Part shown: positions 1 to 5,035 of the stretch, piece after piece
Layout of the letters: every line of letters begins with the position of its first letter
How positions within the stretch are numbered: the stretch's first letter is position 1
Assembly (NCBI GenBank): GCA_945937975.1
Contig: CAMEUD010000056.1
Coordinates: 1-7,687, forward strand
Length of the DNA: 7,687 nt
Direction of reading: 5' to 3'
Source: an uncultured Clostridia bacterium
GTDB lineage: Bacteria > Bacillota > Clostridia > Christensenellales > UBA1242
Translations under genes and position numbers: made by a program
Notes under the pieces: model-generated
What the model saw: the letters and a program-made list of their open reading frames with translations, nothing else
The model's database searches: none
What the model was told of the DNA's origin: nothing

Positions 1-121
1 AGAAAAACAATTTACACTCTAAAAAAATAAGTGAAAATAAGTTCGACAAATTATATTTAAAAAAAAATCACTATTTTATGTTATTTAAAATATAATTTTA
101 TCGTTTTAACAAAAACTTAGC

Positions 122-220
122 TTATCTCTTTAATTCAATCATAATATCAATTAAACTTTCATTTAACCCTGAGGAATATTCTTTCTCTTTACCACCCTCA
201 TATACATTAAAGTAAATATA
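122..220 (-). pseudogene. Orphan C-terminal coding fragment, unrecognised
   Basis: A minus-strand frame of 32 codons plus a TAA stop, opening directly after an in-frame TGA, with no start codon near its beginning. The translation begins YIYFNVYEGGKEKEY and ends in a charged, helix-like tail with SLIDIMIELKR. Its composition looks like a real protein C-terminus rather than AT-rich noise. I do not recognise the family. It lies 35 bp downstream, in the minus direction, of the first tRNA-Lys repeat unit, so it could be the broken end of a gene cut by recombination at the tRNA locus. It could also be a chance open frame: it is short and no homology search was possible. Confidence 0.25.
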
Positions 221-292
221 TCACAGATAAAAATTTTACAACATTATCTAATATTTATAAAAATTTTGATTAACCTGTGGGAGTATAAAAAT

Positions 293-315
293 AAAAAAAA
301 TGCATCCCTGCACCT
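293..315 (-). terminator. Decayed copy of the tRNA-Lys terminator
   Basis: Copy of the terminator at 484-508. In the minus-strand RNA, AGGUGCA pairs with UGCAUUU around a GGGA loop, with two G-U pairs, followed by a U run. It still looks able to form a weak hairpin. Confidence 0.5.
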
Positions 316-322
316 TTGAATA

Positions 323-359
323 TGGTGGAGCTTTGGGGACTCTAACCCCAGACCCACTG
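323..359 (-). pseudogene. tRNA-Lys 3'-half remnant
   Basis: The minus strand reads the 3' side of the anticodon stem, variable loop, T arm, acceptor 3' strand and an encoded CCA of tRNA-Lys. It matches 516-552 at 35 of 37 positions. One mismatch removes the invariant C56 of the T loop (TTCGA becomes TTAGA). The other changes the acceptor strand AAGATCC to AAGCTCC. No 5' half lies upstream, so this cannot be a functional tRNA. It resembles an attachment-site scar or a truncated tandem duplicate. Confidence 0.8.
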
Positions 360-366
360 TAAACAA

Positions 367-412
367 GAAGAATTGACAAGTTTATGCTTGCATATATACT
401 TGACTATTCTTC
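367..412. repeat. Imperfect inverted repeat next to the tRNA remnant
   Basis: The arms are GAAGAATTGACAAG (367-380) and CTTGACTATTCTTC (399-412), matching at 12 of 14 positions. The loop holds a second small dyad, TATGC with GCATA. It could form a hairpin of about 46 nt in RNA of either strand. It lies 7 bp from the tRNA-Lys remnant, on its 5' side in the minus direction. No coding function is apparent. Confidence 0.5.
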
Positions 413-445
413 GCAGTCGCCAAAATTTTTGCTTATAAAAATTTT

Positions 446-467
446 GATTAAGAGTTGACTCTTAATC
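446..467. repeat. Palindrome matching the tRNA-Lys anticodon loop
   Basis: Arms GATTAAGAGT (446-455) and ACTCTTAATC (458-467) are perfect inverted repeats separated by TG. The left arm, extended by one base to TGATTAAGAGT, is identical to 551-561 inside the anticodon arm of the tRNA-Lys gene. The right arm with its flank, GACTCTTAATCTGTGGG, resembles the tRNA sense strand GACTCTTAATCAGTGGG. Unit A lacks most of this palindrome. Confidence 0.7.
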
Positions 468-483
468 TGTGGGAGTATAATAA

Positions 484-508
484 CAAAAAAAGATGCATCC
501 CTGCACCT
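484..508 (-). terminator. Intrinsic terminator of tRNA-Lys
   Basis: In the minus-strand RNA, AGGUGCA and UGCAUCU form a 7-bp stem with one G-U pair and a GGGA (GNRA-type) loop. A run of seven U follows immediately. It begins 7 nt after the CCA end of the tRNA. Confidence 0.85.
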
Positions 509-515
509 TTGAATA

Positions 516-591
516 TGGTGGATCTTTGGGGACTCGAACCCCAGACCCACTGATTAAGAGTCAGTTGCTCTACCAACTGAGCTAAAGATCC
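516..591 (-). tRNA. tRNA-Lys (anticodon CUU)
   Basis: Delivers lysine at AAG codons. The minus strand folds as a complete 76-nt cloverleaf with encoded CCA. The acceptor stem is GGATCTT with AAGATCC, discriminator A. The D stem is GCTC with GAGC and loop AGTTGGTA. The anticodon stem is ACTGA with TCAGT and loop CTCTTAA, giving anticodon CTT. The variable loop is GGGTC, and the T stem is TGGGG with CCCCA and loop TTCGAGT. All stems pair fully. It has a consensus-like promoter about 20 bp upstream and a strong terminator 7 nt downstream, so it is a single-gene unit. Its 3' half is duplicated at 323-359. Confidence 0.97.
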
Positions 592-611
592 ATACCGACC
601 ATACGGATTAT

Positions 612-640
612 AATATAATACATTTTTACATATTTGTCAA
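612..640 (-). promoter_or_regulatory. tRNA-Lys promoter
   Basis: The minus strand has a perfect -35 TTGACA at 635-640, a 17-bp spacer and a -10 TATATT at 612-617 (5 of 6). Predicted start is near 605, giving a leader of about 14 nt before the mature 5' end at 591. The -35 lies in one arm of a perfect inverted repeat (636-660). Confidence 0.8.
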
Positions 641-660
641 ACACTATTTTTGTGTTTGAC
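636..660. repeat. Perfect inverted repeat over the tRNA-Lys -35 box
   Basis: Arms GTCAAACAC (636-644) and GTGTTTGAC (652-660) are perfect 9-bp inverted repeats with a 7-bp spacer TATTTTT. The left arm overlaps the tRNA promoter -35. In the plus direction it is followed by T-rich sequence, but no plus-strand gene ends here, so a terminator role is doubtful. It may be a protein-binding dyad. Confidence 0.6.
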
Positions 661-728
661 TTATTTTTATTATATTAACATTGCCACCATTCCCCTACTG
701 ATATTTTTAAAACATTAACTAAAAATAA

Positions 729-757
729 TTGACAAACATAATATATAATTGTATTAT
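729..757 (+). promoter_or_regulatory. Promoter of the GntR/ABC operon
   Basis: Perfect -35 TTGACA (729-734), 17-bp spacer and -10 TATTAT (752-757, 5 of 6). Predicted start is near 763-765, about 25 nt before the first gene, inside the dyad at 758-777. Confidence 0.8.
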
Positions 758-777
758 TGTATTAGTTAAGTAACACA
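758..777. promoter_or_regulatory. Candidate GntR autoregulatory operator
   Basis: Dyad TGTATTA (758-764), 6-bp centre GTTAAG, TAACACA (771-777), with one mismatch between the 7-bp arms. It sits directly after the -10 box and over the predicted start. That is where a YtrA-type repressor encoded by the first gene would be expected to block its own operon. The assignment rests on position and symmetry only. Confidence 0.45.
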
Positions 778-788
778 GTGGAGAGATG

Positions 789-1151
789 ATGAGTTATAAA
801 TTTTCAAATGACAAACCAATATTTATGCAAATAGAAGAAATACTCAAAAGTAAGATTATTTCAAAAGAGATTTTACCTGGCGAAAAACTTAAATCAGTAC
901 GAGAGTTATCCAGTGAATTTCAAGTTAATCCCAATACCATTCAAAATGCACTAAAAAATCTTGAAGACAGTGGACTTATTTACACAGATAGAACCAATGG
1001 TAAATTTGTATCAAACGATAACAAAAGTATTGAAGAAAGCAAAGCTATACAATTAAAAACTCTCACAAATGATTATATTAACAAAATGACCGCATTTGGA
1101 CTTGACAAAAAAGAAATAATAAAATTTATAAAGGAGAATTTGAATGACTAA
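789..1151 (+). CDS. GntR-family (YtrA-type) transcriptional repressor
   Basis: A 120-residue DNA-binding protein, the size of the short YtrA subfamily of GntR regulators. These have an N-terminal winged helix and only a short C-terminal helical dimerisation tail instead of a ligand domain. The N-terminus KPIFMQIEEILKSKI and the helix-turn-helix SVRELSSEFQVNPNTIQNAL (about 36-55) are typical, followed by a wing ending GKFVS (71-75) and helices at about 81-118. I prefer the ATG at 789 to that at 786: GGAG at 780-783 leaves 5 nt to 789 but only 2 nt to 786. The stop overlaps the ABC ATPase start by 8 bp, so the two are co-transcribed. Family members usually repress their own ABC operon; in B. 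subtilis YtrA the operon responds to cell-wall antibiotics. The inducer here is unknown. Confidence 0.93.
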   Translation: MSYKFSNDKPIFMQIEEILKSKIISKEILPGEKLKSVRELSSEFQVNPNTIQNALKNLEDSGLIYTDRTNGKFVSNDNKSIEESKAIQLKTLTNDYINKMTAFGLDKKEIIKFIKENLND

Positions 1152-1854
1152 CCTATTAGAGTTCAAAAATGTTTGTAAAAATTTTGGAGAAAAACAAATT
1201 TTAAAAAATATAAACTTAGAAATTAAACCGAACAAAATTATTGGTGTTATTGGTCAAAATGGAAGTGGAAAAACATCAATGTTTAAACTTATTAACGACC
1301 TATTTACAATTTCAAGTGGCGAAATTCTATTTTTGGGAAAACCTATTTCAGTTGAAAGCAAAAAACAAATATCTTATCTTCCAGAAAGAACATACTTTGA
1401 CAAAAATACCACAGTTCTTGAAGCACTAAAAATATTTGAAACCTTTTATGAAGATTTTGATAGACAAAAAGCAGAAAGATTACTTAAAGATTTAGATTTA
1501 GACATAAACTCAAGTATGGAAAAAATGAGTAAAGGTATGAAAGAAAAAGTCCAACTTGTTTTGGTTATGAGCAGACATGCAAAACTATATATCTTGGATG
1601 AGCCACTTGGTGGAGTTGACCCTGCAACAAGAGATTACATTCTTGACACCATACTTAAAAACTTTGAAGATGATGCAACTCTTTTAATATCAACACATAT
1701 GATTGCAGATATTGAAAGAATACTTGATGAAGTTATTATAATTGATAAAGGCGAAATTTTACTACACGAAAATGCTGATGAGTTAAGACAAAGAGAAAAC
1801 AAATCGATTGATGAATATTTTAGGGGGCTTGTTTATGGAAAAAAATCTTATTAA
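1144..1854 (+). CDS. ABC transporter ATP-binding protein
   Basis: A 236-residue nucleotide-binding subunit that would pair with the permease encoded next. Walker A is GQNGSGKT (37-44), the signature is MSKGMKEKV (128-136, of the SKGM type common in YtrB/BcrA-like ATPases), Walker B is LYILDEP (148-154), the D-loop region is GGVDPATR, and the switch histidine is H185 in STH. The usual Q-loop glutamine is replaced by a YLPER segment (78-82), as in many exporters of this group. All catalytic residues are present. AAGGAG (1131-1136) lies 7 nt before the start. The gene overlaps the regulator by 8 bp and the permease by 20 bp, so translation is probably coupled. Export or sensing of an envelope-active compound is likely from family and context; the substrate cannot be read from sequence. 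Confidence 0.95.
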   Translation: MTNLLEFKNVCKNFGEKQILKNINLEIKPNKIIGVIGQNGSGKTSMFKLINDLFTISSGEILFLGKPISVESKKQISYLPERTYFDKNTTVLEALKIFETFYEDFDRQKAERLLKDLDLDINSSMEKMSKGMKEKVQLVLVMSRHAKLYILDEPLGGVDPATRDYILDTILKNFEDDATLLISTHMIADIERILDEVIIIDKGEILLHENADELRQRENKSIDEYFRGLVYGKKSY

Positions 1855-2620
1855 GTATGATTTAAAGAAAATGTTTAATATTTTGATTATATTTTACATT
1901 TTAAGCATTATTTTGGGTGGAATTGCCAGAATTTTTGCAATCTTTGATAATATCACCTTTTTTAACATTTTAAAAATAATTTTTGCTTCGCTAAACTATG
2001 CAGTTTGGGGAAATATTATTGTTCACACATTTGTCCAAATTATTATGCGTTTTAACAAAAATTTTTATGGAGATGAAAGTTATTTGACCCATACTCTACC
2101 AGTGACAAAAATACAATTACTAATTTCAAAATACATATCAAGTTTAATTGTTGTATTATCTTCAATTTTAGTACTTTTATTGTCAGTATTTATAATGTTT
2201 TACAGCAAGGAAAATATGGTAAACTTAAAGGCAATGCTTGATGCGTCTGTTTCTGGCTTTAATATTTCGGCAACAACTTTTGTAATTTTGATAGCGATTA
2301 CATTATTTACTCAAATTTGTGCAATAATCTCAATGTCTTTTGCTGGTGTTGTTATTGGGAAGAGATTTAATATAAAGAAAAACATCAAATCGCTTATCTT
2401 TATCTTTGCATTTTATATTTCATCAATTATTCTCACATTGATTTTTGCCATTCTTATGGCTATGTGTATGGGGAATGTTGGAATGTTATTCAGCAACGAA
2501 ATATCATCAAGTTTACTTATTGGTCTTTTGATACTTGCAATCGTTTGTTATGTTTTGTATGCAATTATATTTTTCTTTATCACAAAATGGCAATTTGAAA
2601 AAGGTGTAAATGTTGACTAA
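1835..2620 (+). CDS. ABC-2-like transporter permease
   Basis: A 261-residue membrane protein with about six hydrophobic segments (near 14-36, 48-72, 101-123, 147-174, 185-210 and 226-249). Between the second and third is the cytoplasmic motif YGDESYLTHTLPVTKIQLL (78-96). This matches the D-E-x-Y-L-T-x-T-L-P-V pattern found in permeases paired with YtrA/YtrB-type proteins. I chose the ATG at 1835, where GGGGG at 1823-1827 gives 7-nt spacing. The in-frame ATG at 1808 would add nine residues and has no ribosome binding site. It overlaps the ATPase end by 20 bp and closes the operon, which the hairpin at 2747-2777 terminates. It probably forms the membrane channel of the complex. Substrate unknown. 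Confidence 0.88.
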   Translation: MEKNLIKYDLKKMFNILIIFYILSIILGGIARIFAIFDNITFFNILKIIFASLNYAVWGNIIVHTFVQIIMRFNKNFYGDESYLTHTLPVTKIQLLISKYISSLIVVLSSILVLLLSVFIMFYSKENMVNLKAMLDASVSGFNISATTFVILIAITLFTQICAIISMSFAGVVIGKRFNIKKNIKSLIFIFAFYISSIILTLIFAILMAMCMGNVGMLFSNEISSSLLIGLLILAIVCYVLYAIIFFFITKWQFEKGVNVD

Positions 2621-2746
2621 AATGAAAAAATAAATACTCATATGTATACATGTTTTCAATGGAGATATTAAATGTTTTGTTATAGTAGCTTTTAAAGATG
2701 ATTGGAATGCATGAAATAATATTGATAATAATGTTGTTAAATAATT

Positions 2747-2777
2747 AAAAATACCACAAAAATTGTGGTATTTTTTT
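2747..2777. terminator. Bidirectional intrinsic terminator between permease and glyS
   Basis: ATACCACAA (2751-2759) pairs with TTGTGGTAT (2763-2771) around an AAA loop. The stem extends into flanking A and T runs, giving a U tract in both directions. It ends the plus-strand ABC operon and, 5 bp past the glyS stop, the converging minus-strand glyS transcript. Confidence 0.88.
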
Positions 2778-2781
2778 ATAT

Positions 2782-4170
2782 TTATTTATTTATTTGATTT
2801 TGAATATAATTTTCTAATTCAGAAATTTTTATTCTAACCTGTTCCATTGTATCTCTATCACGAACAGTAACCGAATCATCTTCCAAAGTGTCAAAGTCAA
2901 TTGTTACACACATTGGCGTTCCAATTTCATCTTGTCTACGATAACGTTTCCCAATGCTACCTGCTTCATCATAAGTGCAAGAGAATTTTTTGATAAGATT
3001 TGTATATACTTCGTCTGCCTTTTCACTTAACTTTTTAGAAAGTGGCAAAACTGCAACTTTGTAAGGTGCAAGGAAAGGTTTTAATTTTAAGACAACACGA
3101 CTATCTCCTTCACCTAAATCTTCTTCATTATAAGCATCACAAAGAACAGTCAAAAACATTCTGTCAACACCAAGAGAAGGTTCGATAACATATGGTACAT
3201 ATTTTTTGTTTGTTATTGGGTCAAGATAATCAAGTGCTTCTTTTGATTCATTCGCATGTTGGGTTAAATCATAATCTGTTCTGTCAGCAACACCCCAAAG
3301 TTCGCCCCAACCAAATGGGAATTTGTATTCAAAGTCTGTTGTTGCTTTTGAATAGAAACATAATTCTTCTTTTTCATGGTCTCTAAGTCTAATGTTTTCT
3401 TCTTTTATCCCCATATAAAGCAACCAATCTTTGCAGTAACTTCTCCAATAATTAAACCATTCAAGGTCAGTTCCCGGTTCACAGAAAAATTCAAGTTCCA
3501 TTTGTTCAAATTCCCTTTGTCTAAAAATGAAATTCCCCGGAGTTATTTCGTTTCTAAATGATTTACCAATTTGTCCAACACCCATAGGCATTTTGCTTCT
3601 TGTTGTTCTTAAAATGTTTTTAAAATTAACAAAAATACCTTGTGCAGTTTCTGGCCTTAAATATACAGTGTTTGTGCTTTCTTCTGTAACCCCAATAAAT
3701 GTTTTGAACATCAAATTAAATTTTCTTATTGGTGTCCAATCACATTTTCCACAAATTGGACATGGGATTTTGTTTTCTGCAATAAATTTTTCCATTTTTG
3801 CATTATCAGTTTCCCAACCTGCAATATCAATATCTAATTTTTTTCTTGCAACATAATCTGCAATAAGATTATCTGCTCTATGTCTTGACTTACATGATTT
3901 GCAATCCATAAGTGGGTCAGAAAAACCACCCAAGTGTCCTGATGCCTTCCAAACTCTTGGATTCATAAGAATTGCACTATCAAGTCCAACATTATATTTG
4001 CATTCAGTAACAAATTTTTGCCACCATGCTTTTTTGATGTTATTTTTTAATTCAACACCAAGTGGGCCATAATCCCAACTGTTTGCAAGCCCGTCATAAA
4101 TTTCACTACCAGGGAAAACAAATCCCCTTACTTTACAAAGATTAACAATTTTATCTAAACTTTGTTCCAT
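2782..4170 (-). CDS. glyS: Glycyl-tRNA synthetase (single-chain dimeric type)
   Basis: Charges tRNA-Gly with glycine in the cytoplasm. At 462 residues it is the full length of the class II dimeric enzyme of many Firmicutes, unlike the two-subunit GlyQ/GlyS form. The N-terminal signature is GLANSWDYGPLGVELKNN (27-44). Cysteine pairs C90/C93 and C137/C140 form a probable zinc site within the insertion. Motif 2 starts at FRNE (205-208) and runs through FRQREFEQMELEFF (216-229). Motif 3 is EPSLGVDR (330-337). The anticodon-binding domain begins near 369 and contains GKRYRRQDEIGTP (407-419). AGGAGAG lies 3 nt before the ATG. It is expressed from its own promoter through a T-box leader with a glycine codon, so transcription should rise when tRNA-Gly is uncharged. 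The symbol glyS is used by some databases for this form; glyQS is also seen. Confidence 0.97.
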   Translation of the reverse strand: MEQSLDKIVNLCKVRGFVFPGSEIYDGLANSWDYGPLGVELKNNIKKAWWQKFVTECKYNVGLDSAILMNPRVWKASGHLGGFSDPLMDCKSCKSRHRADNLIADYVARKKLDIDIAGWETDNAKMEKFIAENKIPCPICGKCDWTPIRKFNLMFKTFIGVTEESTNTVYLRPETAQGIFVNFKNILRTTRSKMPMGVGQIGKSFRNEITPGNFIFRQREFEQMELEFFCEPGTDLEWFNYWRSYCKDWLLYMGIKEENIRLRDHEKEELCFYSKATTDFEYKFPFGWGELWGVADRTDYDLTQHANESKEALDYLDPITNKKYVPYVIEPSLGVDRMFLTVLCDAYNEEDLGEGDSRVVLKLKPFLAPYKVAVLPLSKKLSEKADEVYTNLIKKFSCTYDEAGSIGKRYRRQDEIGTPMCVTIDFDTLEDDSVTVRDRDTMEQVRIKISELENYIQNQINK

Positions 4171-4206
4171 ATTCTCTCCTTTTTGTTATAAGTTATATTT
4201 TTACAT

Positions 4207-4239
4207 AAAAAATCCCTATGCAAAAATATTGCATAGGGA
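4207..4239 (-). terminator. T-box-controlled terminator of glyS
   Basis: In the minus strand, TCCCTATGCAA (4239-4229) pairs perfectly over 11 bp with TTGCATAGGGA (4223-4213), followed by a run of six T. The CCCT on its 5' side is complementary to AGGG of the T-box, so the antiterminator and terminator are mutually exclusive. Confidence 0.93.
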
Positions 4240-4361
4240 CGATAATACTCTTACCGCGGTTCCACCCTAATTGGTTTTCTACCCACTTTTCACTTATTTC
4301 GTTAAGCCACACGAGTGTATTTTACACTTCCAAGCAATTCGCCACATTGCTTATTGGATAT
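4207..4361 (-). promoter_or_regulatory. Glycine T-box riboswitch (compact)
   Basis: The leader senses uncharged tRNA-Gly and controls read-through into glyS. The T-box core AGGGTGGAACCGCGG (4268-4254) is an exact match to the consensus and contains UGGA/ACC, which pairs with the tRNA NCCA end. The attenuator terminator follows at 4239-4207. Near the 5' end, AAGCAAT (4352-4346) and ATTGCTT (4338-4332) form a hairpin whose loop GTGGCGA contains the glycine codon GGC (4343-4341), the probable specifier. A second hairpin AGTGTA with TACACT follows (4328-4314). From the predicted start (about 4359) to the T-box core there are only about 90 nt, so there seems to be no room for a full-length Stem I. 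The T-box assignment is firm; the specifier assignment is inferred. Confidence 0.95.
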
Positions 4362-4365
4362 TGTA

Positions 4366-4394
4366 AGTATAGTTCTTTAAATTAATGTTGTCAA
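4366..4394 (-). promoter_or_regulatory. glyS promoter
   Basis: The minus strand has a perfect -35 TTGACA (4389-4394), a 17-bp spacer and a -10 TATACT (4366-4371, 5 of 6). Predicted start is near 4359. It lies 5 bp beyond the stop of the Nudix gene, so glyS does not depend on read-through from it. Confidence 0.82.
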
Positions 4395-4399
4395 CAAAT

Positions 4400-4876
4400 T
4401 TAATCTCTTGTTATGTTTATAAGCACATTTTTATTTTCTATTGCAGTTGGGACAAAATGTGGCATAAAATCTGCTTTCTTTAATTCATCTAATGTTGACC
4501 ATTTGAATTCAAGATGTTGGATTTTACCTTTATCAAGTTCTTCTCTTGTGTAATCATTTGGATTAACATTTGTTTCATCTTCAGCTTCAACTATGTAGTA
4601 AAAACCAATTTCGTGGAATGGTTTGCTTTCTTCTGTTTTAAAAAAGTTTTGATTGATTGCAATAAGTTTTTTAACTTTTATTGGATAGCCTAATTCTTCT
4701 TGCATTTCTCTTTTTACTGCCATGTCTGTGTCTTCATCAAGTTCAACATGCCCTCCTGGTAAGCAATAGAATCTGTTTCCATTTATTCTTACTGTAAGAT
4801 ACTTGTTGTTGTGTTCCAAAATTCCACAAACTCTAAACTTAAATTTTCCTTCATTTGAGTCAATTCTAATATCCAT
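4400..4876 (-). CDS. Nudix hydrolase
   Basis: A 158-residue hydrolase of nucleoside-diphosphate-linked compounds. A complete Nudix box (G-x5-E-x7-REUxEExGU) spans 42-64: G42, E48, then REMQEELGY at 56-64, with the metal-binding glutamates present. The upstream strand FYCLPGG (36-42) is typical, and the C-terminal WSTLDELKKADFMP resembles the end of many MutT-like proteins. Start and translation are secure: AGGAGG lies 8 nt before the ATG. It has its own promoter with a striking palindrome over the -10. No terminator separates it from the glyS promoter, so read-through would meet the T-box terminator. The substrate cannot be told from sequence; house-cleaning of damaged or excess nucleotides is the default guess. 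Confidence 0.93.
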   Translation of the reverse strand: MDIRIDSNEGKFKFRVCGILEHNNKYLTVRINGNRFYCLPGGHVELDEDTDMAVKREMQEELGYPIKVKKLIAINQNFFKTEESKPFHEIGFYYIVEAEDETNVNPNDYTREELDKGKIQHLEFKWSTLDELKKADFMPHFVPTAIENKNVLINITRD

Positions 4877-4898
4877 ATTTTATTCCTCCTAAAAATTA

Positions 4899-4921
4899 TA
4901 AGTATTTTATCAAAATACTTA
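4899..4921. promoter_or_regulatory. Palindromic candidate operator over the Nudix -10
   Basis: Arms AAGTATTTT (4900-4908) and AAAATACTT (4912-4920) are perfect inverted repeats with a 3-bp centre, extendable by one pair on each side. One arm contains the -10 box of the Nudix promoter. It lies upstream of the predicted start, so it is more likely a repressor site than an RNA hairpin. The minus direction has only a weak T run after it. Confidence 0.5.
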
Positions 4922-4932
4922 ATATAAATCAA
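4904..4932 (-). promoter_or_regulatory. Nudix gene promoter
   Basis: The minus strand has -35 TTGATT (4927-4932), a 17-bp spacer and -10 TAAAAT (4904-4909). Predicted start is near 4897, with a leader of about 20 nt that contains the AGGAGG site. Confidence 0.65.
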
Positions 4933-5035
4933 TACACTTTTTTATAAAATTACATAGGTCTATTTTTATTTGATATTGCACCTTTTTTATGCAACATTGT
5001 GTATACACTTAACTCATTTTTATAATTCATAAATT

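Larger units (their letters stand above)
255..359 (-). repeat. Direct repeat unit A of the tRNA-Lys 3' flank
   Basis: This stretch repeats 433-552. Both start with TTATAAAAATTTTGATTAA, share CTGTGGGAGTATAA, then a poly-A run, a terminator hairpin and the 3' half of a tRNA-Lys gene. Positions 301-359 match 494-552 with only two mismatches. Unit A lacks about 15 bp that unit B has just before CTGTGGGAG. The extent, covering tRNA 3' half plus terminator plus downstream flank, suggests tandem duplication of the tRNA end or a collapsed integration at the tRNA. Confidence 0.85.
433..552 (-). repeat. Direct repeat unit B, including the tRNA-Lys 3' half
   Basis: Second copy of the repeat described for 255-359. 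It overlaps the 3' half of the intact tRNA-Lys gene and contains its working terminator. It carries about 15 extra bp that complete a near-perfect palindrome at 446-467. Confidence 0.85.

Noticed and set aside
323..420. 3' end of a tmRNA, because a CCA-ended T arm follows a structured segment
   Set aside because: No pairing acceptor 5' strand, no tag frame ending in ALAA, and near-identity with the adjacent tRNA-Lys explains the T arm.
1053..1235. Minus-strand open frame across the GntR/ABC junction
   Set aside because: Lies antisense to two confidently identified genes and has no supporting signals.
1144..1854. Altered Q-loop and SKGM signature in the ABC ATPase as signs of inactivity
   Set aside because: These variants are common in YtrB/BcrA-like ATPases, and Walker A, Walker B and the switch histidine are intact.
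2642..2651. 10-bp palindrome ATGTATACAT after the permease gene
   Set aside because: Short, no flanking T run, and not near a promoter; the real terminator is at 2747-2777.
3192..3856. Plus-strand open frames inside glyS
   Set aside because: Antisense shadows of a highly conserved gene; no ribosome binding sites and no recognisable motifs.
4999..5008. 10-bp palindrome GTGTATACAC
   Set aside because: Short, and not placed over any promoter I can identify; easily expected by chance in AT-rich DNA.
4950..5030. Minus-strand frame of 26 codons (starts MNYKNELSVYTMLHKK) between the methyltransferase and Nudix genes
   Set aside because: No ribosome binding site, very short, starts 5 bp after the methyltransferase stop, and no recognised family. 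It could be a micro-ORF or a remnant but cannot be supported.
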